Assembly (NCBI GenBank): GCA_021772015.1
Contig: JAETNS010000004.1
Location: 1-64,000 of the forward strand
DNA length: 64,000 bases
Direction of reading: 5' to 3'
DNA from: Prevotellaceae bacterium
GTDB lineage: Bacteria; Bacteroidota; Bacteroidia; Bacteroidales; Muribaculaceae
Below the pieces are notes generated by a model. It saw only the letters and a program-made list of their open reading frames with translations. It was not told the DNA's origin and ran no database searches. This document shows positions 32,011 to 41,419 of this stretch, in pieces. Position numbers and translations under genes: made by a program. Each line of letters starts with the position of its first letter. Within the stretch, counting starts at the first letter, position 1.

Positions 32011-33345
32011 ATGACAGTTGAAGAGAAACTTTCCGGAGAAAATTCTGTTCTGTTTGACCCTTGGGACAAGGAACATCTCTGGCATCCATATACATCCACA
32101 ATAGATCCTTTACCGACCTACAAGATCGTGTCTGCCCATGACAACCGTCTGAGACTTGCTGATGGCCGGGAACTTATAGACGGCATGTCATCGTGGTGGT
32201 GTGCCTGCCACGGTTACAACCATCCGGTGTTGAACGAGGCTGTTGTCCGTCAACTGCACAACATGAGCCATGTGATGTTCGGAGGAATAACCCATCAGCC
32301 GGCTATCGAGCTTGGCAAGAAGCTTTTGGCAATCGCCCCGCCATCGATGCACAATATTTTTTACGCCGATTCCGGATCTGTTGCGGTCGAAGTGGCGATG
32401 AAAATGGCGGTGCAGGCTGCTATCAGCCGCAGCGGCTCCCATCGCAAGACAAATTTCGCCACGATACGCTCCGGTTATCACGGCGACACATGGAACGCTA
32501 TGAGCGTGTGCGACCCGGTCACAGGAATGCATGGAGCCTTCGGAAGCGCGTTGCCTGTAAGATATTTTGTAGCTCAGCCACGAAGCCGTTTCGACGGCGA
32601 ATGGGATCAGAATGACATAACGCCCTTGTCACAGCTCCTGGAAGATAAAAGCGATGAGATCGCCGCCGTGATACTCGAACCGATCGTGCAGGGAGCGGGA
32701 GGAATGTGGTTCTATCATCCCGAGTATCTCCGCCAGGCTCGTGAGTTATGCGACCGTCACGGTGTCTATCTGATTTTTGACGAGATCGCCACAGGATTCT
32801 GGCGGACGGGACGACAGTTCGCATGGGAACATGCCGGAGTGGAACCGGACATAATGTGTGTTGGCAAGTGTCTCACCGGCGGCTATATGACAATGGCGGC
32901 AGTGCTTACGACAAAAGATGTCGCCGACACCATTTCGCGAGGAGAAGCCGGTGTCATGATGCACGGGCCTACGTTCATGGCAAATCCTTTGGCATGCGCG
33001 GTGGCATGCGCCTCGGTTGACTTGCTCAACTCCCAGGATATGGAGGCTACGGTAAAACGGCTGGAAACCGACATGAAAAGACTGTTGGCTCCGGCAAAAG
33101 AACTTGCATGCGTGACCGACGTGAGAGTGCTTGGATCCATCGGCGTGGTTGAAGTAGACAAACCGGTGAACGTCGGTGTCTTCCAGAAAGAATGTGTCAG
33201 ACGCGGGATATGGGTTAGACCTTTTGGCCGTAATGTATACATAATGCCTCCCTACGTGACTCCACGGGAAGACCTTTCCACACTTTGTGAGGAGATGGTG
33301 GGAATTCTGCGTGATAATGAAAAATGTCCGGTTGGTTTGTTATAA
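32011..33345 (+). CDS. bioA: Adenosylmethionine-8-amino-7-oxononanoate aminotransferase
   Basis: BioA transfers an amino group from S-adenosylmethionine to KAPA, giving DAPA. The 444-residue PLP enzyme has LWHPYTST (residues ~23-30), [16 protein letters not shown] (~57-72), [15 protein letters not shown] (~155-169), [12 protein letters not shown] (~256-267) and the PLP lysine K286 in CVGKCLTGG. The ATG at 32011 gives the family N-terminus. It is the first gene of bioA-bioF-bioGC-bioD; the bioF ATG follows the bioA stop by 4 bp. Confidence 0.95.
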   Translation: MTVEEKLSGENSVLFDPWDKEHLWHPYTSTIDPLPTYKIVSAHDNRLRLADGRELIDGMSSWWCACHGYNHPVLNEAVVRQLHNMSHVMFGGITHQPAIELGKKLLAIAPPSMHNIFYADSGSVAVEVAMKMAVQAAISRSGSHRKTNFATIRSGYHGDTWNAMSVCDPVTGMHGAFGSALPVRYFVAQPRSRFDGEWDQNDITPLSQLLEDKSDEIAAVILEPIVQGAGGMWFYHPEYLRQARELCDRHGVYLIFDEIATGFWRTGRQFAWEHAGVEPDIMCVGKCLTGGYMTMAAVLTTKDVADTISRGEAGVMMHGPTFMANPLACAVACASVDLLNSQDMEATVKRLETDMKRLLAPAKELACVTDVRVLGSIGVVEVDKPVNVGVFQKECVRRGIWVRPFGRNVYIMPPYVTPREDLSTLCEEMVGILRDNEKCPVGLL

Positions 33346-33349
33346 TGAT

Positions 33350-34510
33350 ATGGATTTTTCTGCACAACTCGAGAATCTCCGCCAGGAAGGGAATTTCCGC
33401 AAGATTCCACGCATGACACATGAAGGAGTGATAGACTTCTCGACAAACGATTATCTGGGACTCGGCAGTGACTCAGAGCTTCAAGCCCGTTTTTTTGCCG
33501 ATCCGGCCTCAATGAAAGTACCTATGACCTCTTCGGCATCGAGGCTGCTCGCATCACGTCAGATAGAATACGACAATCTGGAGGTGGCTTTGAAGCTGTT
33601 ATATTCAAAGCGGCGCGGTGATGACACCGGAGCGTTGCTTTTCAATTCGGGTTATCATGCCAACACAGGTCTGATACCTGCCATAGCCGGGAAAGACACT
33701 TTCATAATCGCCGACAAACTGGTGCATGCCTCGATCATTGACGGCATGATTTTGTCAAAAGCCCCATTCGCCCGTTTTCGTCATAATGATTACAATCATC
33801 TGCATGAACTGCTGAAAAAGCATTCCTCCGAACATAGACATGTTCTGGTGATTGTCGAAAGTGTCTATTCTATGGACGGAGACCGAGCTGACATGGAGAT
33901 GTTGCTTGGCTTAAAAAAAGAATTCCCGAATGTGGCCTTATATGTCGATGAAGCCCATGCCTTCGGAGTCCTTGGCCCGCATGGCCTCGGACTCGTGGCC
34001 GAGTCTTCAGCACCGTGGGATGTCGATTTCGTGATCGGCACATTCGGTAAGGCGGCCGCCTCGATGGGCGCATTCGCGATAACATCCTCCTCAACCCGTG
34101 ATTTTCTAGTGAACACGGCCCGTAGTTTCATTTTCTCCACAGCGTTGCCTCCCATGCAGATCGCATGGAGCCGTTTTACCCTCTCGCAGCTCCTACATGG
34201 CGACAGGTTGCGAGAACACCTGTCAAAGCTCGCTATCAGCCTCCGGAAAGTGCTTGGCCAATTCTCTGTAATTCCAATCGGGATCTCTCATATACAGCCA
34301 TTGATAATCGGCGACCCGAAAGAAGCCGTAGAGCTATCCAACAGGCTTATGTTTTATGGTATCAAGGCTTTGGCCATCCGTAAACCGACAGTACCCCCGG
34401 GGACCGACCGTTTGAGATTCTCCCTCTCGGCAGCTATGACTGAAGAGGATATCACCACCCTCAACCGCGCCCTTCGTGATTTGCTTCCGGTTTTGAATCC
34501 TGATGGTTGA
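33350..34510 (+). CDS. bioF: 8-amino-7-oxononanoate synthase (KAPA synthase)
   Basis: BioF condenses pimeloyl-ACP with L-alanine to KAPA, using PLP. The 386 residues show STNDYLGLGSD (31-41), SSASRLLASRQIEY (61-74), the DEAHAFGVLGPHGLG PLP-ring motif (200-214), and the Schiff-base lysine K234 in IGTFGKAAASMG. The ATG at 33350 starts just after the bioA TAA. The N-terminus is a little shorter than in E. coli BioF. It is the second gene of the biotin operon. Confidence 0.94.
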   Translation: MDFSAQLENLRQEGNFRKIPRMTHEGVIDFSTNDYLGLGSDSELQARFFADPASMKVPMTSSASRLLASRQIEYDNLEVALKLLYSKRRGDDTGALLFNSGYHANTGLIPAIAGKDTFIIADKLVHASIIDGMILSKAPFARFRHNDYNHLHELLKKHSSEHRHVLVIVESVYSMDGDRADMEMLLGLKKEFPNVALYVDEAHAFGVLGPHGLGLVAESSAPWDVDFVIGTFGKAAASMGAFAITSSSTRDFLVNTARSFIFSTALPPMQIAWSRFTLSQLLHGDRLREHLSKLAISLRKVLGQFSVIPIGISHIQPLIIGDPKEAVELSNRLMFYGIKALAIRKPTVPPGTDRLRFSLSAAMTEEDITTLNRALRDLLPVLNPDG

Positions 34511-34576
34511 ATCTTCCAACCGGCCGTGACACATATTTGATCATTCTCACTAAAATCAGACACACTTTCTTGATTA

Positions 34577-36085
34577 ATGGACAAGCTATTTCTAAGGCAT
34601 GACAACAGCCATTCCCTGCTTATCATATTCCTCGGGTGGGGATTCCCCCCGGAATCCTTTGCCGGAATTAATAAGCCGGGATTCAACATCCTCCTTCTTA
34701 GCCGTTACAGGGGGTTGTCAGGCTCTGATATCGATCGCGAGATAGCTGAAACCATCCGAACGGAATGGAAAGATTATGAAAGAGATTGTGGAGAAGTGAT
34801 AGTTATAGGCTGGTCATTCGGAGTCAAAGCGGCCTCTGCGTTCCTTGCCAGCACTAAAATCCCTGTGACTCTGTGCATGGCAGTCAACGGCACAGAGCAT
34901 CACATCGATGACTCGCGTGGCATACCGTATTCGATATTCAACGGCACGTTGAATGGCTTGTCGGAAAACAGTTTCGCCAAATTCAGACTCCGCAGTGCAG
35001 GCTCGCGCGATCTGCTTGCCAAACTTGACGCCAAAGCGTCAACCGTCACAATCGACATTGAAGATTTGCGTGACGAACTGAGATGGTTCGCATCTATGTC
35101 CACATCCACGTCAGACATATGTAGAAGCATATGGGACAAGATCATAGTTGGAATGGATGACCGGATCTTCCCTCCTGAAAATCAAATCACTTCATGGGAG
35201 GGTCATGATATTTTCACAATAAAAGGAATGCCACATGTTCCGGATTTCCAATGGTTGATCGAGACATTCATAATCGACAAAAGGAAAGTATGCGACAAGT
35301 TCAGCATGGCGGGACTCACATACTCCCGTAATGCGGTAATACAACATGCTTCCGCACGAAAACTTTATGACAGATTCATTTCCGTATTCGACACTTGCAG
35401 ACTTAAAAGCAGCGCTGCATATAATGCATCACAAATGTCGGTTATCGAACTTGGATATGGTGACGGCACTTTCACTGACTTGTATATCAAGGACTTCATC
35501 ACGAGTTGCAGGTTAGTGACTCTAACAGACATCAGCCCCTCCCCCGACACGGACACTCTCAAGTATTCTTCCATCACAGACAAGAATCATATTGTCGAGA
35601 TTATCCACGACGATGCTGAAAGCATCGGATTTGCAAGGGAATGTCTTTCAGACAAATCGAGAGACATAATCTTCTCATCCTCAATGTTTCAATGGCTTAA
35701 TTCCCCAAAAACAATGCTGGAACGATGTGCAAATGCCCTGAGAGATGATGGTGTGATCGCGTTGTCTTATTATGGTCCTGGAACATTCAAGGAGATACAA
35801 GAAACTGTAGGCACCGGATTGAAATATCCATCGGCCGAATGGATGGAGAGAATAGCAAAGGAATGCGACCTCGACATTGCCATCCTGGAAAAAGATACGG
35901 AAACGCTTAGTTTCGACTCCCCGGCCGAGGCCTTGCGACACTTGCGGCTCACAGGAGTAAACGCTCTACCCGGCATCCCATCTCCCTCCCGGACTCGTTA
36001 TCTGCTCGAAAATTGGCCGCTTGATTCCGAAGGAAAAGCCACTTTGACATTCTGCCCTGTCTACATGATATTAACCAAGAGATAA
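34577..36085 (+). CDS. Fused pimeloyl-ACP methyl esterase (BioG) and malonyl-ACP O-methyltransferase (BioC)
   Basis: The 502-residue fusion joins the two enzymes that start and end pimeloyl-ACP synthesis. Residues 1-~233 are BioG (DUF452), an alpha/beta hydrolase with FLGWGFPPESF (18-28), nucleophile elbow GWSFG (78-82, Ser80), candidate Asp in VGMDDRIFP (191-199) and His220 in GMPH. Residues ~240-502 are a BioC-type SAM methyltransferase with motif I VIELGYGDGTF (289-299), post-motif LTDISPSP, and FSSSMFQWLNSP, the last resembling BioC active-site sequence. BioC caps malonyl-ACP with a methyl ester; BioG removes it when the chain reaches C7. The fusion occurs in other Bacteroidales, so it is not a sequencing artefact. 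Confidence 0.9.
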   Translation: MDKLFLRHDNSHSLLIIFLGWGFPPESFAGINKPGFNILLLSRYRGLSGSDIDREIAETIRTEWKDYERDCGEVIVIGWSFGVKAASAFLASTKIPVTLCMAVNGTEHHIDDSRGIPYSIFNGTLNGLSENSFAKFRLRSAGSRDLLAKLDAKASTVTIDIEDLRDELRWFASMSTSTSDICRSIWDKIIVGMDDRIFPPENQITSWEGHDIFTIKGMPHVPDFQWLIETFIIDKRKVCDKFSMAGLTYSRNAVIQHASARKLYDRFISVFDTCRLKSSAAYNASQMSVIELGYGDGTFTDLYIKDFITSCRLVTLTDISPSPDTDTLKYSSITDKNHIVEIIHDDAESIGFARECLSDKSRDIIFSSSMFQWLNSPKTMLERCANALRDDGVIALSYYGPGTFKEIQETVGTGLKYPSAEWMERIAKECDLDIAILEKDTETLSFDSPAEALRHLRLTGVNALPGIPSPSRTRYLLENWPLDSEGKATLTFCPVYMILTKR

Positions 36086-36100
36086 TCTATTCAGAAGCTT

Positions 36101-36775
36101 ATGGTCTATTTTGTTTCCGGGATACACACTGACGCAGGCAAATCATATTGCACCGGATGGTATGCGCGTCATCTTATGGAAAAAGGGAAATCTGTAATCA
36201 CCCAGAAATTCATACAGACCGGCAACACCGGAATGTCGGAGGATATCGAAGTACACCGTCATATTATGAACACCGGCCTGTTGCCTGAAGACACCCTTCC
36301 CATCAAGTCTGACGAGAAGACGGGTTGTTTGACAGGCAACATGACAGCCCCTTTGATATTCACCCACCCATGTTCTCCGCAATTGGCAGCCAGGCTTGAC
36401 AACCGGGAAATCAATATTGAGACAATTGACAAAGCGTCAGAAGAACTACACAAACGTTATGATGTTGTTCTTGTCGAGGGTGCGGGAGGATTGATGGTGC
36501 CTATCACCGATGATTTCCTTACAATTGACTACATCTCAACACGCAAACTGCCATTGATAATGGTAGTGAACTCTTCTCTTGGCTCAATAAATCATGCCTT
36601 GTTGTCATTCGAAGCCGTAAAGTATCGTGATATTGAGATGCCGATCGTATTGTATAACACCTATTTCGACACCGACCCGCTTATCGCGGATGACACATAT
36701 CACTTTCTAAAGCGTTACCTTGCCCATCATTTCCCTACCGCCGAATTATTGCGCGTGCCATCCATCTCCATTTAG
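36101..36775 (+). CDS. bioD: Dethiobiotin synthetase
   Basis: BioD carboxylates DAPA with CO2 and ATP to dethiobiotin. The 224-residue protein has the P-loop GIHTDAGKS (7-15), where the usual GTDTxVGKT is altered but keeps T10, K14 and S15. It has KFIQTG (38-43), the catalytic VLVEGAGGLMVPI (~125-137) and VNSSLGSINHALLS (~158-171). Last gene of the biotin operon. Its final 41 bp overlap the convergent membrane protein gene. bioB, needed for the last step, is not in the window. Confidence 0.92.
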   Translation: MVYFVSGIHTDAGKSYCTGWYARHLMEKGKSVITQKFIQTGNTGMSEDIEVHRHIMNTGLLPEDTLPIKSDEKTGCLTGNMTAPLIFTHPCSPQLAARLDNREINIETIDKASEELHKRYDVVLVEGAGGLMVPITDDFLTIDYISTRKLPLIMVVNSSLGSINHALLSFEAVKYRDIEMPIVLYNTYFDTDPLIADDTYHFLKRYLAHHFPTAELLRVPSISI

Positions 36776-38114
36776 CCTGCACGAAACTCCACGCCTCCGC
36801 CAATAATTTGGTGCCTGCGAGGCATACTATAGGCACCACCGGCCATGTCAGACGGCTCCAATCACTATAGGCTCCGAGTCCGGAGACAATATACATACCC
36901 AGAGCAATACCCGAAAGCCAAATACACACCCAACCGATTCTCTCCTTACGGCATATTTTACTGATACCAAAAATTAAAAATGTCACGAGAATGACCCATG
37001 CAGTCTGTATCTTCACTTGAATACGGGTGACATGTATCCTAAACGGAGATACCCTTCGTATTGATATCAGATCACTTCCATTCATTAAACGGAAATGAGT
37101 CCTTATCCTTTCTTCTATCTTATCCTCATTCTCTCTTATAGCCGTTTTTATAAAATCCCGAGTCTCAATCAAAAATGGATCAATCTTTTTCACCTCTTCG
37201 TAATAAGTCCAAGATGTGATCTCCTTGCCTGAATTCCTAAGGCTGTCAAGCTTTTGTCGACAAAACGCATAAGCGGACCTCATTTCAGGCTCTTTGTAAT
37301 AGTCTGGATTGTCGACTTCAGCACACACTATCATATTAAGATTATTAACAACCGAGACATAGGTCAACGGCCCATTTCCGGTGGCCTGATCCGTAATATA
37401 TTTATACCCATAAATAATCCCTCCTGACACTATCACAGCCAATAACCCGTAAACAGTTTTACGTGCATAGCCTCTCCAAAACATCATTACGGCATACATC
37501 ACAACTACCATAAGCAACAAATATATGTTACCGGGGCGCAACATAATCAATAAAAACAGGAATAGTGATGACAAAATCGCCGGTCGCAAATCTGGACTCA
37601 TAATGAACCTCACTGTGTTCCATACGAAAAACACCATCAATGAACGTGACAGGGATTCCGTTAACAGGAATCCGTCCCAGTCTATCATGTATGGGATAGG
37701 CATTAGCAAAAGATACACAAGACACCAGAACCTATATTTGTCCGGGATCGACAAAAGCCCCATTAATCGCCATAAATAAAAATATGCTATTATCCCTATT
37801 ATCTTTTGTAACAGCAAATTTATCCACCATCCATAGGTTACCGATTGGAACGGACCAATAAAAATCGGGTACAACGGAGTCCTAATCCCTTCCAGACTCC
37901 CCTCAAGGTATAAATTCCATGTATCAAAATAAGTAGATGTGTCATTCGCCAGATGCCAATCAGGAAATATAATTCCAGTCACAACCATATTCACCAAAGA
38001 CAAGAGAATTAAAATGGCCACATTGAACCATCCATATCCAGTCTTCAAAAACTGCAATATCTCTATCTTCAGACCACCTGAACTATTCAATCCGCAAAAT
38101 TCTATCTTCTCCAT
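36735..38114 (-). CDS. Multi-pass membrane protein, GT-C glycosyltransferase-like
   Basis: This 459-residue protein has about 9-10 hydrophobic helices. The N-terminal loop after the first helix holds NDTSTYFD (about residues 56-63), an acidic position reminiscent of the catalytic Asp of GT-C enzymes. The central periplasmic-type domain (about 230-360) is rich in Tyr, Glu and Lys. Bacteroidales have many such proteins, often in polysaccharide or O-glycosylation contexts; the substrate is unknown. The assignment rests on layout, not strong motifs. Convergent with bioD (41-bp overlap). Confidence 0.6.
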   Translation of the reverse strand: MEKIEFCGLNSSGGLKIEILQFLKTGYGWFNVAILILLSLVNMVVTGIIFPDWHLANDTSTYFDTWNLYLEGSLEGIRTPLYPIFIGPFQSVTYGWWINLLLQKIIGIIAYFYLWRLMGLLSIPDKYRFWCLVYLLLMPIPYMIDWDGFLLTESLSRSLMVFFVWNTVRFIMSPDLRPAILSSLFLFLLIMLRPGNIYLLLMVVVMYAVMMFWRGYARKTVYGLLAVIVSGGIIYGYKYITDQATGNGPLTYVSVVNNLNMIVCAEVDNPDYYKEPEMRSAYAFCRQKLDSLRNSGKEITSWTYYEEVKKIDPFLIETRDFIKTAIRENEDKIEERIRTHFRLMNGSDLISIRRVSPFRIHVTRIQVKIQTAWVILVTFLIFGISKICRKERIGWVCIWLSGIALGMYIVSGLGAYSDWSRLTWPVVPIVCLAGTKLLAEAWSFVQAKWRWMARAIIRR

Positions 38115-38162
38115 AAAACGCTACAAAGATACAGCTTTTTTGCCAAAAAAGAGAGCGAAAAT

Positions 38163-38193
38163 TTTGTCAGTTCAAAAATATAACCTACCTTTG
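38163..38193 (+). promoter_or_regulatory. Promoter of tRNA-Ser
   Basis: TTTG (38163-38166), a 19-bp spacer and TACCTTTG (38186-38193) match the consensus. The start site would be about 38200, leaving a 70-nt leader before the tRNA. Confidence 0.7.
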
Positions 38194-38269
38194 CACTCGG
38201 AAATCAACAAAGTTGATATCTGAAATACAGATTCAAGATTTTTCCTAAAGAAAAACAAAGAATCATATT

Positions 38270-38357
38270 GGAGCGATGCTCGAGTGGCTGAAGAGGCACG
38301 CCTGGAAAGCGTGTATACGCCAAAAGCGTATCCCGAGTTCGAATCTCGGTCGCTCCG
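38270..38357 (+). tRNA. tRNA-Ser (anticodon GGA)
   Basis: The 88-nt cloverleaf has acceptor stem GGAGCGA/TCGCTCC and discriminator G. The anticodon arm CACGC-CTGGAAA-GCGTG carries anticodon GGA. A long class II variable arm (GTATACGCCAAAAGCGTAT region) and a T arm with GTTCGAATC complete it. The 3' CCA is not encoded. It reads UCC/UCU serine codons. Confidence 0.96.
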
Positions 38358-38363
38358 CAAAGA

Positions 38364-38406
38364 AAGCCTTGGAAACCAGACGCTTATGCGCTGATTCTCA
38401 AGGCTT
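38364..38406 (+). terminator. Hairpin after tRNA-Ser
   Basis: AAGCCTTG (38364-38371) pairs with CAAGGCTT (38399-38406). Inside, CAG-A-CGC pairs with GCG-CTG around TTAT. Only a weak T-rich stretch follows. Confidence 0.5.
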
Positions 38407-38482
38407 GTTCTATATGTGAAGTATCTCCGTCACGGAATCAATGGGTCAAAGGCCTATGCATATGCCTATGCCGGCAGTTGTT

Positions 38483-39010
38483 CTACTGCCCCGGAAACTG
38501 AGGTTCCAATTCCCCGGAAACAGCGTTCTTGGCTATGCGATTTATGTCAAATGTGCCTTTGATAAGAACGACTTCAATCTCCCATCTGCTTTCGGTGACA
38601 ACAAGAATATTGTGGCAAATGTCTTCATTTTCCCCCTCGGCAGGCAATATGGTATAGATAGATGAGGATTCATACGACTCCTTTGATTCAATAAGAGGTT
38701 CATATTTTCCCTCTTCAATAATTTTCGCGAGCACAGAACGGACATTTTCCTTTGCCTCCTTACTGTCAGCGGATATGACTTCCATTCCCTCAAGACTCTT
38801 TATACCATCTTTTGGAATGAAATTGTGTTTCGATGTTACCATCCCTTTCGCAATCTTCATAGCGAATTTACCAATAGTTACAGACTCCACTCCTGGACAT
38901 CCGGCAAGCTCTTTGAACACTTGCGCATGAGCCTGTTGCAACATGGTGAATAATCCTAAAGGCAATGACAATGTTATCAGGATTGTCAACAGTAAAAACA
39001 CTCGTTTCAT
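38483..39010 (-). CDS. DUF4252 domain-containing exported protein
   Basis: This 175-residue protein has a signal peptide (MKRVFLLLTILITLSLPLGLF..., cleavage near AHAQ, residue ~29). The remainder matches DUF4252, a Bacteroidota domain of unknown function often found with ECF sigma genes. Visible marks are VESVTIGKFAMKIA and ILVVTESRWEIEVVLIKGTFD. The start at 39010 is 5 bp after the anti-sigma-like gene, so the three form one operon. The true start is chosen for the signal peptide; a longer frame extends 96 bp upstream into that gene. Probably periplasmic or a target of the sigma factor. Confidence 0.8.
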   Translation of the reverse strand: MKRVFLLLTILITLSLPLGLFTMLQQAHAQVFKELAGCPGVESVTIGKFAMKIAKGMVTSKHNFIPKDGIKSLEGMEVISADSKEAKENVRSVLAKIIEEGKYEPLIESKESYESSSIYTILPAEGENEDICHNILVVTESRWEIEVVLIKGTFDINRIAKNAVSGELEPQFPGQ

Positions 39011-39014
39011 GATT

Positions 39015-39869
39015 TCAAAGATTATTTTCAGATTGTAATACGTTATCAAGTATACGCCCATTGTCGGCAAACGGAAGGGAAGCACCGCTAATGCTCGACT
39101 GGGCAATAGACATGCTTCTGTACACCCGCGAAAACGCCCTGTTGATCAAGGCTTGAGCCTCTTCAGGATCTGTTATTTCCCTGATTTTTCCATCTCTTTT
39201 GACCTCCACGCCGGAGATTTGATCGTTTGCACCGATGCCTGAGGTAATATTCTTTTTGGCGACATGCGCCATATGTCGACGTTTACTCTTGTTTTTTTGT
39301 CCTGAGACATTGTTCTCCAAGGTCACGGCATCTTCTGTCAATGTCAGATCAACTTTCATTTCCGGTAATTCCGTGACAGACAGCTGCTGCGCCAAAAATC
39401 CGGCGTCGGGGGTAAAACGAGTAGCCATGTACGTGTCACCCATAGCCCTTAAGTCATGATTTCTGTCAGGAAAGACTGTCGACAACGGGAAAAAGACAGC
39501 TCCGAGAACTATTGCCGCTGCCACCGATGAACACCACCGTATAATGATATTCCATTTAATGTCGGATTTTCTCTTGGTAGCATGCTCCGATGGAACAAAT
39601 GCGGAATGACAGTCTTCCTCGTTACTGTTGACATTTTTATCCAAAGCAGCTAAAGCATCTATAGTCGCGGAAAGCCGCTCCTCCAACCCTTCAGGAGGCT
39701 TAACATCAACGCAAATGAAAGCTTTTTCAGCCCTCAAGTCTTCAGGCAACATCTTTACCTCGACAGACTCAAGGAGACATCTGAGCTGCGCTTCCTGGCG
39801 GGGAGTGGTTTCCCCGGCATAAAACAACTCTATGAGTTTCCGTATTTTACTTATCTCGGTCGGTTTCAT
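39015..39869 (-). CDS. Putative membrane anti-sigma factor
   Basis: This 284-residue protein follows an ECF sigma gene by 20 bp. Residues 1-~105 are cytoplasmic-type, helical and charged (KLIELFYAGETTPRQEAQLRCLL resembles the N-terminal helices of Bacteroidales anti-sigma proteins). One transmembrane helix lies at ~107-130. The C-terminal part (~131-284) would be periplasmic. Position and topology support sequestration of the neighbouring sigma factor, released by an envelope signal. Sequence similarity to a named family was not clear to me, so the function is inference. Confidence 0.65.
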   Translation of the reverse strand: MKPTEISKIRKLIELFYAGETTPRQEAQLRCLLESVEVKMLPEDLRAEKAFICVDVKPPEGLEERLSATIDALAALDKNVNSNEEDCHSAFVPSEHATKRKSDIKWNIIIRWCSSVAAAIVLGAVFFPLSTVFPDRNHDLRAMGDTYMATRFTPDAGFLAQQLSVTELPEMKVDLTLTEDAVTLENNVSGQKNKSKRRHMAHVAKKNITSGIGANDQISGVEVKRDGKIREITDPEEAQALINRAFSRVYRSMSIAQSSISGASLPFADNGRILDNVLQSENNL

Positions 39870-39889
39870 ATGGCAGATGGAGAAAGAAT

Positions 39890-40381
39890 TTAACAATTAT
39901 ACAACTTCCGAAGAGTTCGTCTGGCCCTTGAAAGCTGTTGGCGCACAGTCTCATTCGTGATTCCGAGTTGCGCCGCGATCTCATCATTGTCGAGATCCGC
40001 ATATGCCCGGAGCATCAATACCTTGCGTTGACTTTCAGGCAGCGCAGCCATCAAATGCTCCACATGCCGCAGGGAGTCCTTGTCAGCAATAGGGTCATTG
40101 AGATTCATATGCTCGACGGAAGCCTCCACAACCGGGTCAGAGATATCTGCAGATATCCTTATGCGGCGAATAGCATCCAGACATATGTTGCGTGTCACCT
40201 TCATGACAAATCCACGGATATTCCTTACATCATAAAGCTCCTGACGGATCTCCCATAAACGCACAATCGTGTCCTGGACTGCATCAGACGCTCCATCGCT
40301 GTCACCCAAGAGGGCGACAGCAACCCCATACATCGTCCTGTAATGAGGCATAACCAGGGATTTGAACTCTTCGTTGTTCAT
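39890..40381 (-). CDS. ECF-type RNA polymerase sigma factor
   Basis: This is a 163-residue sigma-70 family ECF factor. Region 2 spans residues ~8-75 with YGVAVALLGDSDGASDAVQDTIVRLWE (the promoter-melting and core-binding helices). Region 4 spans ~105-160 with LPESQRKVLMLRAYADLDNDEIAAQLGITNETVRQQLSRARRTLRK, a clear helix-turn-helix. It directs RNA polymerase to a stress or envelope regulon. ATG at 40381 is taken; GTG two codons upstream is an alternative. The operon continues with the membrane anti-sigma and DUF4252 genes. Confidence 0.92.
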   Translation of the reverse strand: MNNEEFKSLVMPHYRTMYGVAVALLGDSDGASDAVQDTIVRLWEIRQELYDVRNIRGFVMKVTRNICLDAIRRIRISADISDPVVEASVEHMNLNDPIADKDSLRHVEHLMAALPESQRKVLMLRAYADLDNDEIAAQLGITNETVRQQLSRARRTLRKLYNC

Positions 40382-40433
40382 TGTCACATCCTATAGACGC
40401 ACATGGCATCCGTTTTGTGACACAACTCGCAAA

Positions 40434-40464
40434 AAAATCGACATCCGGTCCGGATGTCGATTTT
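40434..40464 (-). terminator. Terminator of lgt / upstream of sigma operon
   Basis: A 14-bp perfect stem (40434-40447 with 40451-40464) with loop GTC is followed on the reverse strand by a run of T. It separates lgt from the sigma operon. Confidence 0.85.
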
Positions 40465-40513
40465 CCTACAATATATGTCTGGTCATGATCGGGCATCCAA
40501 AGGCAAGATTGGA

Positions 40514-41410
40514 TCAATGCTGCTTTTTATGGCTTCCTTTCTTGTCTGCCTCGATCTCCTCCGCGAATTTGTCGGGATAACTGATTTTAAGCTTGGGTGT
40601 CATCATGGAATACACCACAAAACCTATTCCCATCAATATGAACGGTATCGATAACCATTGTCCCATGTTGAGGGTCATCCCTATCTCGAAGTCCTCTTGC
40701 GGGTTCTTTATGAACTCTATCAGGAAACGCGTACCGAACAAGACTATGAAGAACACACCGAAAATCAATCCGGGACGTTCTCCCGCATTTTTTTTCCAAT
40801 ACATCCACATCAGCAGGCAGAACAGGCCGAGATAGCATAGCGCCTCATATATCTGGGTGGGATGCGAGGGCAATGAATACACCGGATCCTGCACACCGGC
40901 CATCCACGGACCAAGATTGGTTATGAAACGGAATCCCCATGGCAGGTCTGTCGGATGACCGTAGATCTCATGGTTCATCAGGTTTCCGAACCGGATCAAC
41001 GCTCCCACCAATGCGATAGCTATCACCAGGCGGTCATAAGTCCAGAATGGTGTGCGTTTTGTCGTAAAGATGGAAAACAGTATCACTGCGATCATCAGTC
41101 CGATAGTACCGCCATGACTCGCAAGGCCGCCTTCCCATGTATACAGTATTTCTATCGGATGTTGCGAATAATAATCCCACGCGTAAAAGAACACATGGCC
41201 AAGACGCGCGCCAACAATGGTCGCGATGATGACATAAATCAACAGTATTCCGAGCCAGCTCTCTGGCGCGCCCTCCCGTTTGAACATCCGTTCGACGATC
41301 TTATAGCCGAGAAGAAAGCCGATGACAAACATCATCCCGTACCACCTGACCGTCAGCGGGCCAAGATGGAAGAGCACCGGATTGGCATTCCACGTTATGA
41401 AATCAAGCAT
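40514..41410 (-). CDS. lgt: Prolipoprotein diacylglyceryl transferase
   Basis: Lgt transfers diacylglycerol from phosphatidylglycerol to the lipobox cysteine of prolipoproteins, the first step of lipoprotein maturation. The 298-residue inner-membrane protein has about seven helices. It shows the conserved ARLGHVFFYAWDYY (residues ~68-81), GGLASHGG (~94-101), the Lgt signature RFGNLMNHEIYG (~138-149) and HPTQIYEA (~182-189). The lipidated OmpA protein and others depend on it. The ackA stop lies 10 bp upstream of this ATG, so they may be cotranscribed. Confidence 0.95.
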   Translation of the reverse strand: MLDFITWNANPVLFHLGPLTVRWYGMMFVIGFLLGYKIVERMFKREGAPESWLGILLIYVIIATIVGARLGHVFFYAWDYYSQHPIEILYTWEGGLASHGGTIGLMIAVILFSIFTTKRTPFWTYDRLVIAIALVGALIRFGNLMNHEIYGHPTDLPWGFRFITNLGPWMAGVQDPVYSLPSHPTQIYEALCYLGLFCLLMWMYWKKNAGERPGLIFGVFFIVLFGTRFLIEFIKNPQEDFEIGMTLNMGQWLSIPFILMGIGFVVYSMMTPKLKISYPDKFAEEIEADKKGSHKKQH

Positions 41411-41419
41411 AGACCAGTA

